Shown piece by piece: positions 1-7,802 of a stretch of DNA of 32,876 nucleotides. The notes below the pieces were generated by a model, which was not told the origin of the DNA, ran no database searches, and saw only the letters and a program-made list of their open reading frames with translations. Source of the DNA: DAOTTI01 sp034437795 (lineage in GTDB: Bacteria > Chloroflexota > UBA11872 > UBA12225); the NCBI GenBank assembly GCA_034437795.1, contig DAOTTI010000120.1, positions 1 to 32,876 of the forward strand, written 5' to 3'. How positions within the stretch are numbered: position 1 is the stretch's first letter; each line of letters begins with the position of its first letter. The position numbers and the translations under genes were made by a program.

Positions 1-393
1 CCGCTCGCTCACCGATCGGGCCGGCGCCTCGGCCGGTTCTGACCGCCCTTCCGCCTGCGGCTCCGCGGCCTCAGGCGCCGCCTGGGCGCCCGGCGCTCCT
101 GCAGGGGCAGCTTCGGCGGAAGGGGCCTCGCCGTCGCGCGCCGCGCTGGCGCGAGGCGCCGCCGGTTCGATCACCGCGATCTCCGTGCCCACCCGCACCG
201 TCTGGCCCTCCGGCACGACGATGCGGCTGAGGATGCCGGCTTCCGGCGATGGGATCTCGCTATTGACCTTGTCCGTCATCACCTCGGCAACCGGCTCGTA
301 CTTGGCGACGGGGTCACCTTCCCGCTTGAGCCACCGGACGATGGTGCCTTCGGTCACGCTCTCCCCAAGCTGGGGCATGGTAATGCTGGCCAT
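1..393 (-). CDS. 2-oxoacid dehydrogenase E2 component (dihydrolipoamide acyltransferase), N-terminal part, cut by window edge
   Basis: The E2 core carries acyl groups on a lipoyl arm and passes them from E1 to CoA. The 131 visible residues begin with a full lipoyl domain (about residues 1-78). It opens MASITMPQLGESVTEGTI and has the lipoylation site MTDKVNSE with Lys42. An Ala/Pro/Glu-rich linker typical of E2 follows and runs off the window. The ATG at 393-391 is chosen because the family start MPQLGES follows directly and GAGGTG lies just upstream. The gene sits 127 bp after the E1 beta stop on the same strand, so it is the third gene of an E1 alpha-E1 beta-E2 operon. The catalytic domain is outside the window. 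Substrate (pyruvate or branched-chain 2-oxoacids) cannot be told from this part; the E1 subunits look branched-chain-like. Confidence 0.9.
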   Translation of the reverse strand, partial: MASITMPQLGESVTEGTIVRWLKREGDPVAKYEPVAEVMTDKVNSEIPSPEAGILSRIVVPEGQTVRVGTEIAVIEPAAPRASAARDGEAPSAEAAPAGAPGAQAAPEAAEPQAEGRSEPAEAPARSVSER

Positions 394-520
394 CAGCACC
401 TCAGTGTAGACGAACTCACGCCCACGGCACAGGGACGCGCGCACGCGCAGACGCGGGCGAGGAAGCGATGGAGCGCTGCACCGCTGCGCGCCTCCGCATC
501 TTCGCGTCTCGGTGCCGAGG

Positions 521-1504
521 TCAATAGGCAGCCAGGGTGCGGATGGCGTCCGCGATCTTGGCGGGATTGATCATGAAGGCCGCTTCCAGCGGCGGCGCAA
601 AGGGCATGGCCGGCGCCTCCGGCCCCGCCAGGCGGGTGATCGGGCCGTCCAGGTACTCAAAGGCCTCCTCGCCGATGATGGCGGCCAGCTCGGCGCCAAA
701 GCCGCCCATCTTGTTGTCCTCGTGCACAATCAGCACCTTGCCGGTCTTCTTGACCGACCCCAGCATCGTCTCCTTGTCCAGCGGGCGCAGGCTCCTTAGG
801 TCCACCACCTCCACGTCGATCCCTTCGCCCGCCACCGTCTCCGCGGCGGCGAGGGCGTAATGGGCCATCAGCCCGTAGGCTAGGACCGTCAGTTGCCGGC
901 CGGGGCGGATGACCCGTGCCTTGCCGATCGGCACCACGTAATCGCCCTCGGGAACCTCTCCCTTGACGCCGCGGTACGTCGCCTTGTGCTCAAAGACGAG
1001 GACGGGGTCGGGGTCGCGGATGGCCGCCTTGAGCAGGCCCTTGGCGTCGGCTGGCGTGCTGGGGACCACCACCTTCAGGCCGGGGACATGGGTGAAGAAG
1101 GCCTCCACGCTCTGCGAGTGGTAGAGCGCCCCATGCACGCCGCCCCCGAACGGGGCGCGGATCACGATGGGGCACCCCCACCCGCCGTTGGAGCGATAGC
1201 GGATGCGCGCGGCCTCGTTCACGATCTGGTCCATAGCCGGAAAGATGAAGTCGGCGAACTGGATCTCCGCCACGGGGAGCAGGCCGTTGATGGCCGCGCC
1301 AATGGCCGTGCCCACGATGCCGGACTCGGCAAGAGGCGTGTCGATTACCCGCTCCTCGCCGAACTCGTCGATCAGCCCCTCCGTCGCCTTGAACACCCCG
1401 CCCTTGCGCCCCACATCCTCCCCCAGCACGATGACGCGGCTGTCCCGCGCCATCTCCTCGCGCAGCCCCTGGCGCACCGCTTCGACCACGTTCAGGACCG
1501 CCAT
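521..1504 (-). CDS. 2-oxoacid dehydrogenase E1 component, beta subunit (branched-chain type)
   Basis: With E1 alpha it forms the thiamine-diphosphate-dependent heterotetramer that decarboxylates 2-oxoacids and acylates the E2 lipoyl arm. The 327-aa length is normal for the family. Visible family blocks are VIVLGEDVGRKGGVFKAT, RVIDTPLAESGIVGTAIG, AEIQFADFIFPAMDQIVNEA and GALYHSQSVEAFFTH, then a transketolase C-terminal domain with HEDNKMGGFGAELAA. The GGVF..T, AEIQFADF and YHSQS blocks resemble branched-chain oxoacid dehydrogenases more than acetoin or PDH types. A longer frame opens at 1543, but the start is placed at 1504 because GGGAG precedes it at good spacing and the family start MAVLNVVEAV follows. 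E1 alpha ends 35 bp upstream; E2 follows. Confidence 0.95.
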   Translation of the reverse strand: MAVLNVVEAVRQGLREEMARDSRVIVLGEDVGRKGGVFKATEGLIDEFGEERVIDTPLAESGIVGTAIGAAINGLLPVAEIQFADFIFPAMDQIVNEAARIRYRSNGGWGCPIVIRAPFGGGVHGALYHSQSVEAFFTHVPGLKVVVPSTPADAKGLLKAAIRDPDPVLVFEHKATYRGVKGEVPEGDYVVPIGKARVIRPGRQLTVLAYGLMAHYALAAAETVAGEGIDVEVVDLRSLRPLDKETMLGSVKKTGKVLIVHEDNKMGGFGAELAAIIGEEAFEYLDGPITRLAGPEAPAMPFAPPLEAAFMINPAKIADAIRTLAAY

Positions 1505-1539
1505 CTTCGTGCACTCCCAATTGTCTGAGCGTCGGCCGC

Positions 1540-2694
1540 TCACTCCTGGTTGTCGGCGTAGACGTGCGTAAAGGCGCTCTCCACCGGCGGATAGGGCAGC
1601 TGCTCCGCATACTCCGTCGCGTCATCCACCTCGCGGGCGATCCGGCGCCTAGTCTCCTCCAGCAGGGATTCGTTAAGCACGCCCAGCTCAAAGAGACGCC
1701 GGCGGAAGAGCTCGATGGGATCACGGCGCTTCCACTGCTCCACCTCTTCGCGGGAGCGATAGGTACGGTCGTCGTCGTCGCTAGAGTGAGGAACAAAGCG
1801 GTAGGTCTTGGCCTCGATCAGCGTCGGGCCCTCGCCCCGCCGCGCGTGGTCGACCGCGCGGCGCATCGCGCGGTACACCTCCAGCAGGTCCATGCCGTCC
1901 ACCACCTCGCCCGGCATGCCGTAGGCGCCCGCGCGGTCGGCCACATTGGCGACCGGCATCTCCTTACACTGGGGGACAGAGATGGCGTAGCCGTTGTTCT
2001 CGCAGAAGAAGACCACCGGCAGCCGGTGGATGCCGGCGAAGTTCAGGCCTTCGTGGAAGTCGCCCTCGGCGGTGCAGCCCTCGCCGAAGTAGACCGCCGT
2101 CACGTGCGGCTCGCGCTTGATCTTGCTGGCCAGGGCGATACCCGTGGCGTGCAAGATCTGGGTCGCGACCGGGCTTGATCCTGTAACCACCTTCAGGCGC
2201 GGATAGCTCCAGTGGTTGGGCATCTGGCGCCCGCCGCTGCAGGGATCGCCGTCGCGCGCCAGGAACTGCACCATCACCTCCCGCGCCGTCATACCGAGGA
2301 CGAGCATCACCCCCAGGTCGCGGTAGTAGGGCAGGACCCAGTCCGTCCCCGGCCGGAGGGCCAGGGCGCTCCCCACCTGGGCCGCTTCATGGCCGCAGCA
2401 GGAGATGACGAAGTGGGCCTTCCCCTGCCGGTTCAAGGCCCACATGCGCTCATCGAGCGCGCGGGCCAGCGTCATCCAGTAGTGGGCGCTCAGGAGCTGC
2501 TGGGGCGAAAGCGACGGCTGGTCGTGCAGCGCGCCGTGGCGCCACCAGGTGGCGCCGGGTGCGGGGGGAGCCACGTGAGCAGTCGCGGTCTCAGGACTGG
2601 CTACGGTCGTCCCCGACGGCCTGACCCCCTGCTGCACAGCGTCTGGCGCGGACAGTGCGCCGTCGTGGTCCGACGTCATTGTCGGCTGGATCAT
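1540..2694 (-). CDS. 2-oxoacid dehydrogenase E1 component, alpha subunit (branched-chain type)
   Basis: This subunit binds thiamine diphosphate and performs the decarboxylation step. The 384-aa protein has a low-complexity N-terminal tail (about 50 residues), then the E1 alpha fold. The ThDP/Mg motif is GEGCTAEGDFHEGLNFAG (from residue 204) ending at CENNGYAIS. The loop RFVPHSSDDDDRTYR (about 300-313) corresponds to the His-Ser-rich loop of branched-chain E1 alpha, the site phosphorylated in mitochondrial enzymes. Similarity to BCKDH places it in that branch, but substrate is an inference. AAGGAG lies 7 nt before the ATG, supporting the start. It is the first gene of the operon and is divergent from the cupin/MarR pair. 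Confidence 0.95.
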   Translation of the reverse strand: MIQPTMTSDHDGALSAPDAVQQGVRPSGTTVASPETATAHVAPPAPGATWWRHGALHDQPSLSPQQLLSAHYWMTLARALDERMWALNRQGKAHFVISCCGHEAAQVGSALALRPGTDWVLPYYRDLGVMLVLGMTAREVMVQFLARDGDPCSGGRQMPNHWSYPRLKVVTGSSPVATQILHATGIALASKIKREPHVTAVYFGEGCTAEGDFHEGLNFAGIHRLPVVFFCENNGYAISVPQCKEMPVANVADRAGAYGMPGEVVDGMDLLEVYRAMRRAVDHARRGEGPTLIEAKTYRFVPHSSDDDDRTYRSREEVEQWKRRDPIELFRRRLFELGVLNESLLEETRRRIAREVDDATEYAEQLPYPPVESAFTHVYADNQE

Positions 2695-2856
2695 CTCGGG
2701 CTCCTTATTCAGTTGCGGCTGCGGCCCGGGCCGGCCGCACGCAAGACCTTACACCAAGATCTAAGCACATTTTGCGCCAGGATGAAAGGGCAGGGACGAA
2801 TGGGCAGCCCTCACCGCCTACGGCGACGAACGCCCAGGCGCCGCCAGCCCACGGTC

Positions 2857-2889
2857 CTCGTCCCCCTCTCCGTGTCGGAGAAGGGGTCG
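2857..2889. repeat. Degenerate copy of the CCCTCTCCC/GGGAGAGGG repeat in the 2695-3051 intergenic stretch
   Basis: CCCCCTCTCC-GTGTC-GGAGAAGGGG is an imperfect palindrome resembling the better-preserved copies near 8806, 19107 and 29401. The rest of the 357-bp gap between E1 alpha and the cupin shows no convincing gene. Its right end holds the promoter and operator described separately. Confidence 0.45.
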
Positions 2890-2990
2890 GACGCTTCACC
2901 TCTGGCGAAGGTCTCCGCGCACAAGCCGTTGTCGATCCCACCATAGGTAACCTGGCGGCCAGACATAACGTCCGCACGCCACGAGGAGGG

Positions 2991-3037
2991 TTGCACGGCC
3001 GACGGCGGCGGGGCTATTATGTAGCTATCCTACATAA
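2991..3037 (+). promoter_or_regulatory. Promoter with MarR-type operator upstream of cupin-marR
   Basis: A -35 like TTGCAC (2991-2996) and a -10 like TATTAT (3015-3020) are 18 bp apart. An 8-bp perfect inverted repeat, TTATGTAG (3017-3024) and CTACATAA (3030-3037), with a 5-bp centre, overlaps the -10 box and the expected transcription start. The 13-bp centre-to-centre spacing and AT-rich palindrome fit MarR operators. With marR two genes downstream, autorepression is the natural inference. GGAG at 3041-3044 is the ribosome-binding site of the cupin. Confidence 0.75.
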
Positions 3038-3051
3038 ACCGGAGGCTCAGG

Positions 3052-3390
3052 ATGCCATCACCCACTGTGGTTCACGAGCAGGACCGCCCAGAGCAGACGT
3101 ACCCGCTCCACCAAGACCTACGCGTTCGGGAGGTGCTCGGCTCGGGCACGGGCACGGGTGGCGGGGTGGCCGTGTACGTGGCGCACGTCCCACCGGGCGC
3201 AGGCGTGGCTGTCACGCAGCACGACGTGGACGAGACGGTCCACATCGCAGCCGGTACGGCACGGCTGCCGGACGGCACGGACTTGGGCGCGGGCACGTGG
3301 GTTCACCTGCCGGCCGGGACGCCTCACGGCCTGACCAATCCCGGCCCCGGCACGCTGCGCCTCGAGCTGCTGATCCACGCCCCGCGGTAA
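3052..3390 (+). CDS. Small single-domain cupin protein
   Basis: A 112-aa single cupin barrel. Motif 1 is recognisable but degenerate (QHDVDETVHIAAG, with His57, Glu61 and His64 as possible metal ligands). Motif 2 is clear (GTWVHLPAGTPHGLTN, with His92 and Asn96). Small cupins of this kind bind a metal and may act as dioxygenases, isomerases or ligand sensors; sequence alone does not say which. It starts 8 nt after a GGAG site, follows a MarR-type operator and ends 21 bp before the MarR gene, so the two are almost surely cotranscribed. A role in handling the compound the regulator senses is an inference. The ChrR/anti-sigma class was considered, but there is no zinc-binding N-terminal domain. 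Confidence 0.85.
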   Translation: MPSPTVVHEQDRPEQTYPLHQDLRVREVLGSGTGTGGGVAVYVAHVPPGAGVAVTQHDVDETVHIAAGTARLPDGTDLGAGTWVHLPAGTPHGLTNPGPGTLRLELLIHAPR

Positions 3391-3411
3391 GCTCGTCGGC
3401 CCAGGGGTAGC

Positions 3412-4083
3412 ATGACGCCGTACGATCCGAGCTACCGAGCGGCACGGCCAGGCGCCCGAGTGGCCCTGGCCCTGCTGCGCCTGGGCCAGGCCGTGAAAAA
3501 GATCTCCGCGGCGGAGGGAACGGAGGCCGGCCTCACGCCCGCGCAGGCCCAGACGCTCCTCTTCATTCGCTATACCAAACCCTTCCTGGCCACCGTCGGC
3601 AACCTGGCCACGGCCTTGGGCACGACCCACGTCACGGCCATCGGGGTGGTGGCCGGCCTGGCCGCCCGCGGATTTGTGGAGAAGGCGCCGAACCCCGCCG
3701 ACCGGCGGAGCACGCTCCTGCGCCTCACGCCGGCCGGCGAGGAGACGTGCCGCCGGCTGGAGAGGTGGGGCCACGTCCTGGAGGAGAGCGTCGGCCAGCT
3801 CCCACCCGATGAGCTGGCCGCCCTGGAGCGCGGCCTGGGGGCGCTGGTGTGGACCCTGCGCGCGGCCGGCCACCTCCAGGTGGCGGAGCCATGCCGTGGT
3901 TGCTTCTACTTCCGGGAGAACGCCCGGCCGGGCGCGGCCGAGCCGCACCGCTGCGCCCTGATCGACGCCTACGTCTCCGAGCGCGACTCCCGCCTCGACT
4001 GCCCCGACCATCTGCCCCTGGCTCTCTTGTCGGCGTCGCCGGAGGAAGAGGAACGAGGTTCGACGCTGGACGTGCGAGGCTAA
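3412..4083 (+). CDS. MarR-family transcriptional regulator with C-terminal four-Cys segment
   Basis: A winged-helix DNA-binding regulator, expected to act as a dimer on palindromic operators such as the one at 3017-3037. In this 223-aa protein the winged helix spans about residues 40-115 (TPAQAQTLLFI, the recognition region NLATALGTTHVTAIGVV, the wing NPADRRSTLLRLT), followed by dimerisation helices. Unlike textbook MarR proteins of about 145 aa, it has a 60-residue extension with CRGCFYF (Cys161, Cys164), PHRCALI (Cys181) and RLDCPDH (Cys197, His200). This arrangement would suit zinc or iron-sulfur binding or redox sensing. AGGGG precedes the ATG. It is the second gene after the cupin, so its own operator would control it. 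Confidence 0.9.
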   Translation: MTPYDPSYRAARPGARVALALLRLGQAVKKISAAEGTEAGLTPAQAQTLLFIRYTKPFLATVGNLATALGTTHVTAIGVVAGLAARGFVEKAPNPADRRSTLLRLTPAGEETCRRLERWGHVLEESVGQLPPDELAALERGLGALVWTLRAAGHLQVAEPCRGCFYFRENARPGAAEPHRCALIDAYVSERDSRLDCPDHLPLALLSASPEEEERGSTLDVRG

Positions 4084-4091
4084 GGGGGTAG

Positions 4092-4121
4092 GGAACCTCG
4101 AACGTCGAACTTCGAACCTCG
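4092..4121. repeat. Heptad tandem repeat ACNTCGA
   Basis: Directly after the marR stop, a 7-bp unit ACNTCGA is repeated about four times with changes at the third position and a decayed last unit. A related array with unit NGTTCAA lies at 14204-14231. Both sit immediately downstream of a stop codon. No function is evident. Confidence 0.6.
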
Positions 4122-4129
4122 GATCCCGT

Positions 4130-4422
4130 CTATGGGCTGGCCTGGTCCCAGCCGTCCAGGGTGCGCTTGAGCTCGTCGCGGTGCGTCGTCGCTGCGCCGG
4201 CGATGGTGTCCAGCTACACCTTCAGGCCCACATCCCCGAACGCCTCGGCTTGCATCGCCCGCTCCTTATGGTTGCGGACGGCCATTCCCCGACTGGTCCT
4301 GCATCCTGGGGCTGAACCTGCTCTTGCATCGCCCGCTCCTTATGGTTGCGGACGGCCATCTCCTCGGCGTCGTACACCTGCTGGACCATCTGGCAGGGGT
4401 GGGTGCCCGGCGGCACGCCCAC
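4130..4422 (-). pseudogene. Remnant of a ferritin-like protein gene, disrupted by an internal duplication and a stop
   Basis: Read on the minus strand and skipping a duplicated segment, the stretch encodes MVQQVYDAEEMAVRNHKERA, then MQAEAFGDVGLKV, a TAG stop, and LDTIAGAATTHRDELKRTL up to a second TAG at 4132-4130. The spacing of acidic and His residues (AEE..NH, then AEAFGD, then TTHRDEL) looks like the helices of ferritin-like or bacterioferritin-type proteins; that family call is my inference. A perfect 37-bp direct repeat (4249-4285 and 4323-4359, offset 74 bp) shifts the frame because 74 is not divisible by three, and an in-frame stop follows. No good start or RBS is seen. Together with the heptad array it accounts for most of the 472-bp gap 4084-4555. 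Confidence 0.6.
4249..4359. repeat. 37-bp perfect direct repeat, 74-bp offset
   Basis: Copies at 4249-4285 and 4323-4359 are identical and separated by 37 bp of unrelated sequence. They lie inside the ferritin-like remnant and look like a duplication that broke its reading frame. Confidence 0.85.
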
Positions 4423-4555
4423 CCCTGAGCTGGCCGCCCCATTACAGCGGTCATGGCGGTGCCAGGCCTCCTGCCGTGGTGCGGATCACGACAGCCGGTT
4501 CCCGTGAGAACCGTGCAGGCGGACGGGCAGGCGGGCCGGACCCGGGGCGTATCAT

Positions 4556-5587
4556 ATGGGTGTGCCCATCCTCGACACCCTGAGCCGGCCCCTGCAGGAC
4601 CTGCGGATCTCGGTTACCGATCGCTGCAACTTCCGTTGCGTCTACTGCATGCCGAAGGAGATCTTCGGGCGGGACTACCAGTTCCTGCCTCGCGCGGAGC
4701 TGCTCACCTTCGAGGAGATCGCCCGCCTGGCGCGCATCTTCGTGCAGCTCGGCGTGCGCAAGATCCGGCTGACCGGGGGTGAACCGCTGCTGCGGCGCGA
4801 GCTGGAGCGCCTGGTGGCCATGCTGGCGGTGATCCCCAACCTCGAGGACCTGACCCTGACCACCAATGGCTCACTGCTGACGCCGGCCAAGGCGCGGGCC
4901 TTGCGGGACGCGGGCCTGAAGCGCATCACTATCAGCCTGGACTCGCTCGATGACACGGTCTTTATGGGCATGAACGACGTGGGAGTGCCTGTGGAACGTA
5001 TTCTGGGCGCGATCGACGCGGCCGCCGGGGCCGGCCTCTTCCCGATCAAGATCGACATGGTGGTCAAGCGGGGCGCGAACGAGCAGAGCATCCTGCCCAT
5101 GGCGGAGCACTTCCGCTGGACGGGGCACATCCTGCGCTACATCGAATACATGGACGTGGGCAACACCAATGGCTGGCGCATGGAGGACGTCGTCCCCGCC
5201 GCGGAGATCATTCGCACGGTGCACGCGGTATGGCCGCTGGAACCGGTGGAGCCGAGCTACTACGGCGAAGTGGCCGAACGCTGGCGCTACGTCGATGGGG
5301 CCGGCGAGATCGGCGTCATCGCCTCGGTGACGCAGCCCTTCTGCCGTACCTGCACCCGCGCGCGGCTCTCCGCCGACGGGAAGCTCTACACCTGTCTCTT
5401 TTCCGGATACGGCCACGACCTGCGCGCGCTGGTCCGCGGCGGGGCCAGCGACGATGAGATCAGGGCCTTCCTGGCCCGCATCTGGACGCAGCGTGCCGAC
5501 CGCTATTCCGAGATCCGTACGGCACACACCGATGATCCGGCCATCATCCGGCGCAAGAAGGTGGAGATGTCCGCCATCGGCGGCTAG
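4556..5587 (+). CDS. moaA: GTP 3',8-cyclase (molybdenum cofactor biosynthesis protein A)
   Basis: A radical-SAM enzyme that converts GTP to 3',8-cyclo-GTP, the first step of molybdopterin synthesis. The 343-aa protein has the N-terminal radical-SAM cluster CNFRCVYC (Cys24, Cys28, Cys31), the SAM-binding stretch IRLTGGEPLLRREL, and the C-terminal second-cluster motif CRTCTRARLSADGKLYTC with three Cys. It ends in the conserved GG tail (SAIGG). All catalytic features are intact. No moaC, moaD or moaE is adjacent. A TATCAT box at 4550-4555 abuts the ATG, so the real start may be the GTG at 4562 on a leaderless transcript; I keep the ATG for convention. The dehydratase follows after 12 bp, probably in the same operon. 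Confidence 0.95.
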   Translation: MGVPILDTLSRPLQDLRISVTDRCNFRCVYCMPKEIFGRDYQFLPRAELLTFEEIARLARIFVQLGVRKIRLTGGEPLLRRELERLVAMLAVIPNLEDLTLTTNGSLLTPAKARALRDAGLKRITISLDSLDDTVFMGMNDVGVPVERILGAIDAAAGAGLFPIKIDMVVKRGANEQSILPMAEHFRWTGHILRYIEYMDVGNTNGWRMEDVVPAAEIIRTVHAVWPLEPVEPSYYGEVAERWRYVDGAGEIGVIASVTQPFCRTCTRARLSADGKLYTCLFSGYGHDLRALVRGGASDDEIRAFLARIWTQRADRYSEIRTAHTDDPAIIRRKKVEMSAIGG

Positions 5588-5599
5588 AAAGCGAGGACG

Positions 5600-7324
5600 A
5601 TGCCAGAGCTGCGCAGCCAGCGCCTCCGTAAAGTGAACCATCAGGGCGATGCCCTTCGTCTGGGCATGAACTGGACGGAGGAGGATCTGGCCAAGCCCCA
5701 GGTGCTGGTGGAAAGCGCCTACGGGATGGGACACCCGGGGACCTTTCACTTCCGCCCCCTGATCGAGGAGGTCTCCAACGGCGTCTTCGAAGCCGGCGGC
5801 AAGCCAGCCGTCTTTTACGCCTCGGACATCTGCGACGGGGTCGCCCAGGCCCACGAGGGGATGAGCTACTCCCTCGTCTCCCGCGACGTCATCGCGGCCA
5901 TGGTGGAGATCCACGCCCTGGCTCACCCGCACGACGGTATGGTCCTGATCTCCGGCAACGACAAGTCGGTTCCCGCCCACCTGATGGCCATCGCTCGCTG
6001 CGACCTGCCGGCCGTCCACCTGCCCGGCGGGACGCAGCTCAATGCGCCGGATTACGTCACGTCCGACCAGTTGTGGGGGATGGGGGCCGCCGTGGAACGA
6101 GGGGAGCTCCCGCGCGAGCGCCTAGAGCTCCACCAGAAGGGGGCCTGCCCCACCTGCGGCGCCTGCCAGTTCATGGGCAGCGCCAGCACCGGCCAGGTCC
6201 TGTCGGAAGCGCTCGGTCTGGCCCTGCCGGGCAGCGCGCTGATCCCCGCGCCGCTGACCCGCCACCTGCGCGTGGCGCGCGCCGCCGGCAAGCAGATCCT
6301 CAAGCTGATCGAATGGGACCTGCGCCCGAGCAAGATCCTCACCCGCCAGGCCTTCGAAAATGCGATCACGCTCCACGCCGCCGTGGGCGGCTCGACCAAC
6401 GCCCTCCTTCACCTGCCGGCCATCGCCCGCGAGGCGGGGATCGACCTCACGCTGGACGACTTCGACCGCATCCACCGGCGCGTGCCGGTGCTGGCCAACG
6501 CCAAGACCACCGGCCGCTATCCCGTGGAATACCTCTGGTACGCCGGCGGCGTCCCTGCGGTGATGCTGGAGCTCAGGGACCTGCTCCACCTGGACTGCCT
6601 GACCGTGACCGGCAAGACGCTCGGCGAGAACCTGGACGAGATCGAGCGAGGCAGCTTCTTCTTCGAGACGCGGGGCTATCTGGCCAATGTGAAGGTAGAC
6701 GTGCGGGAGGTGATCCGGCCCCGTGACGAACCCTTTGGACCCGAAGGGGGTGTAGCCGTGCTGCGGGGCAACCTGGCCCCCGGCGGGGCGGTGATCAAGC
6801 ACTTCTCCGTGCCCAGGGAGATGCACGTCCACACTGGCCCGGCGCGGGTCTTTGACACTGAGGACCGCGCGGTAGAGGCGCTCATCGAGCGGCGCATCAA
6901 GCCCGGCGACGTGGTCGTCATCCGCTACGAAGGGCCGAAGGCGAATGGCATGCCAGAGATGTACTACGCCACGGCCATCATCGCCGCCAGCAAGGAGCTG
7001 AGCGCCACCTGCGCGGTGGTGACGGACGGCCGGTACTCCGGCGCGGCCAAGGGGCCCGCGGTGGGGCACGTGACGCCGGAGGCGCTGGACGGGGGCCCGA
7101 TCGCGCTGGTGGAAGAAGGCGACCTGATCGAGATCAACGTCCCCGAGCGCCGGCTGGCCATCGTCGGGAGCAAGGACGGGCGGCTCAGTCCGGAGCAGGT
7201 GGACCAGTTGCTGGCCGAACGGCGCGCGCGCTGGGTGCGCCCCAAGCCCCGCCATGGCCGTGGCATCCTCGCCCTGTACTCGCGGGTAGCCGCCAGCCCC
7301 ACCGATGGCGCCTACCTGGCCTAG
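5600..7324 (+). CDS. IlvD/Edd-family dehydratase, divergent YjhG/YagF-like member
   Basis: IlvD/Edd enzymes dehydrate dihydroxy-acids or sugar acids with an Fe-S cluster and Mg. This 574-aa protein matches the family throughout: VSDG-like ASDICDGVAQAHEGM (residues 74-88), DKSVPAHLMA, CPTCGACQFMGSAST (183-197), AAVGGSTNALLHLPAIAREA, and the C-terminal swivel domain with VTDGRYSGAAKGPAVGHVTPE. The segments around CGACQFMGSAST and the GGSTN block resemble the YjhG/YagF sugar-acid dehydratase branch more than true IlvD. The usual first cluster Cys (PCN) is absent, with Cys78 nearby in SDICDG, and the usual GCDK/SCDK is GNDK (Asn120; codon AAC). Asp121 and Lys122 of the metal site are kept. Annotation as IlvD for valine synthesis would therefore be doubtful. 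GAGG precedes the ATG; a Rieske gene follows 111 bp later. Confidence 0.8.
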   Translation: MPELRSQRLRKVNHQGDALRLGMNWTEEDLAKPQVLVESAYGMGHPGTFHFRPLIEEVSNGVFEAGGKPAVFYASDICDGVAQAHEGMSYSLVSRDVIAAMVEIHALAHPHDGMVLISGNDKSVPAHLMAIARCDLPAVHLPGGTQLNAPDYVTSDQLWGMGAAVERGELPRERLELHQKGACPTCGACQFMGSASTGQVLSEALGLALPGSALIPAPLTRHLRVARAAGKQILKLIEWDLRPSKILTRQAFENAITLHAAVGGSTNALLHLPAIAREAGIDLTLDDFDRIHRRVPVLANAKTTGRYPVEYLWYAGGVPAVMLELRDLLHLDCLTVTGKTLGENLDEIERGSFFFETRGYLANVKVDVREVIRPRDEPFGPEGGVAVLRGNLAPGGAVIKHFSVPREMHVHTGPARVFDTEDRAVEALIERRIKPGDVVVIRYEGPKANGMPEMYYATAIIAASKELSATCAVVTDGRYSGAAKGPAVGHVTPEALDGGPIALVEEGDLIEINVPERRLAIVGSKDGRLSPEQVDQLLAERRARWVRPKPRHGRGILALYSRVAASPTDGAYLA

Positions 7325-7435
7325 CCTGAGCCAAGCCTGGACCTGATCCGGACCTATCCTGAGCTACTCACGTGCGGCTCCCGCTCCCGTCGCTGAAGGG
7401 CGCGAGCACGGCGGGAAGCCCCTTCCGGAACGAAC

Positions 7436-7777
7436 GTGCAGCAAGAGGTCAAGCCCACCATCGAGTTTCTACCTGTGGCCAAGGTGAAAGACGTCAAGCC
7501 CGGCCAGATCAAGGGCGTGCGCGCCCGCGGCGGGTATGAGTTCGCCATCGCCAACGTCAATGGCCGCTACTACGCCTTCGAGGCCTACTGCCCGCACCAG
7601 GGCTGGCCCCTCAAATGGGGCGTCATCGACCGCGGGACCGTGGTCTGCGCCCTGCACCTGTGGCGCTTTGACCTGGACACGGGCGACGCCGTCGACCCGC
7701 CGCTGGCGGGCTGCCTCCAGACCTATCCGGTGAAGGTGGAAGGCGGCGTGATCTACGTCGGAGTTGGCGCGCGCTGA
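7436..7777 (+). CDS. Rieske-type [2Fe-2S] ferredoxin
   Basis: A small soluble electron-transfer protein of 113 aa, lacking any signal or membrane anchor. The two cluster-binding motifs are CPHQG (Cys52, His54) and CALHLWRFD (Cys71, His74), 16 residues apart, as in Rieske ferredoxins of dioxygenase systems and NirD-like proteins. The C-terminal beta strands (YPVKVEGGVIYV) complete the fold. The start is the GTG at 7436 with GGAA upstream. It lies on the same strand as moaA and the dehydratase. Whether it serves the dehydratase or an oxygenase elsewhere cannot be seen; no oxygenase gene is adjacent. Confidence 0.9.
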   Translation: MQQEVKPTIEFLPVAKVKDVKPGQIKGVRARGGYEFAIANVNGRYYAFEAYCPHQGWPLKWGVIDRGTVVCALHLWRFDLDTGDAVDPPLAGCLQTYPVKVEGGVIYVGVGAR

Positions 7778-7802
7778 GACCGCCTGATCGCAGCGGCGCG
7801 GT

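Noticed and set aside
4161..4583. 140-codon plus-strand frame before moaA
   Set aside because: It is antisense to the ferritin-like remnant, has biased low-complexity composition and no RBS.
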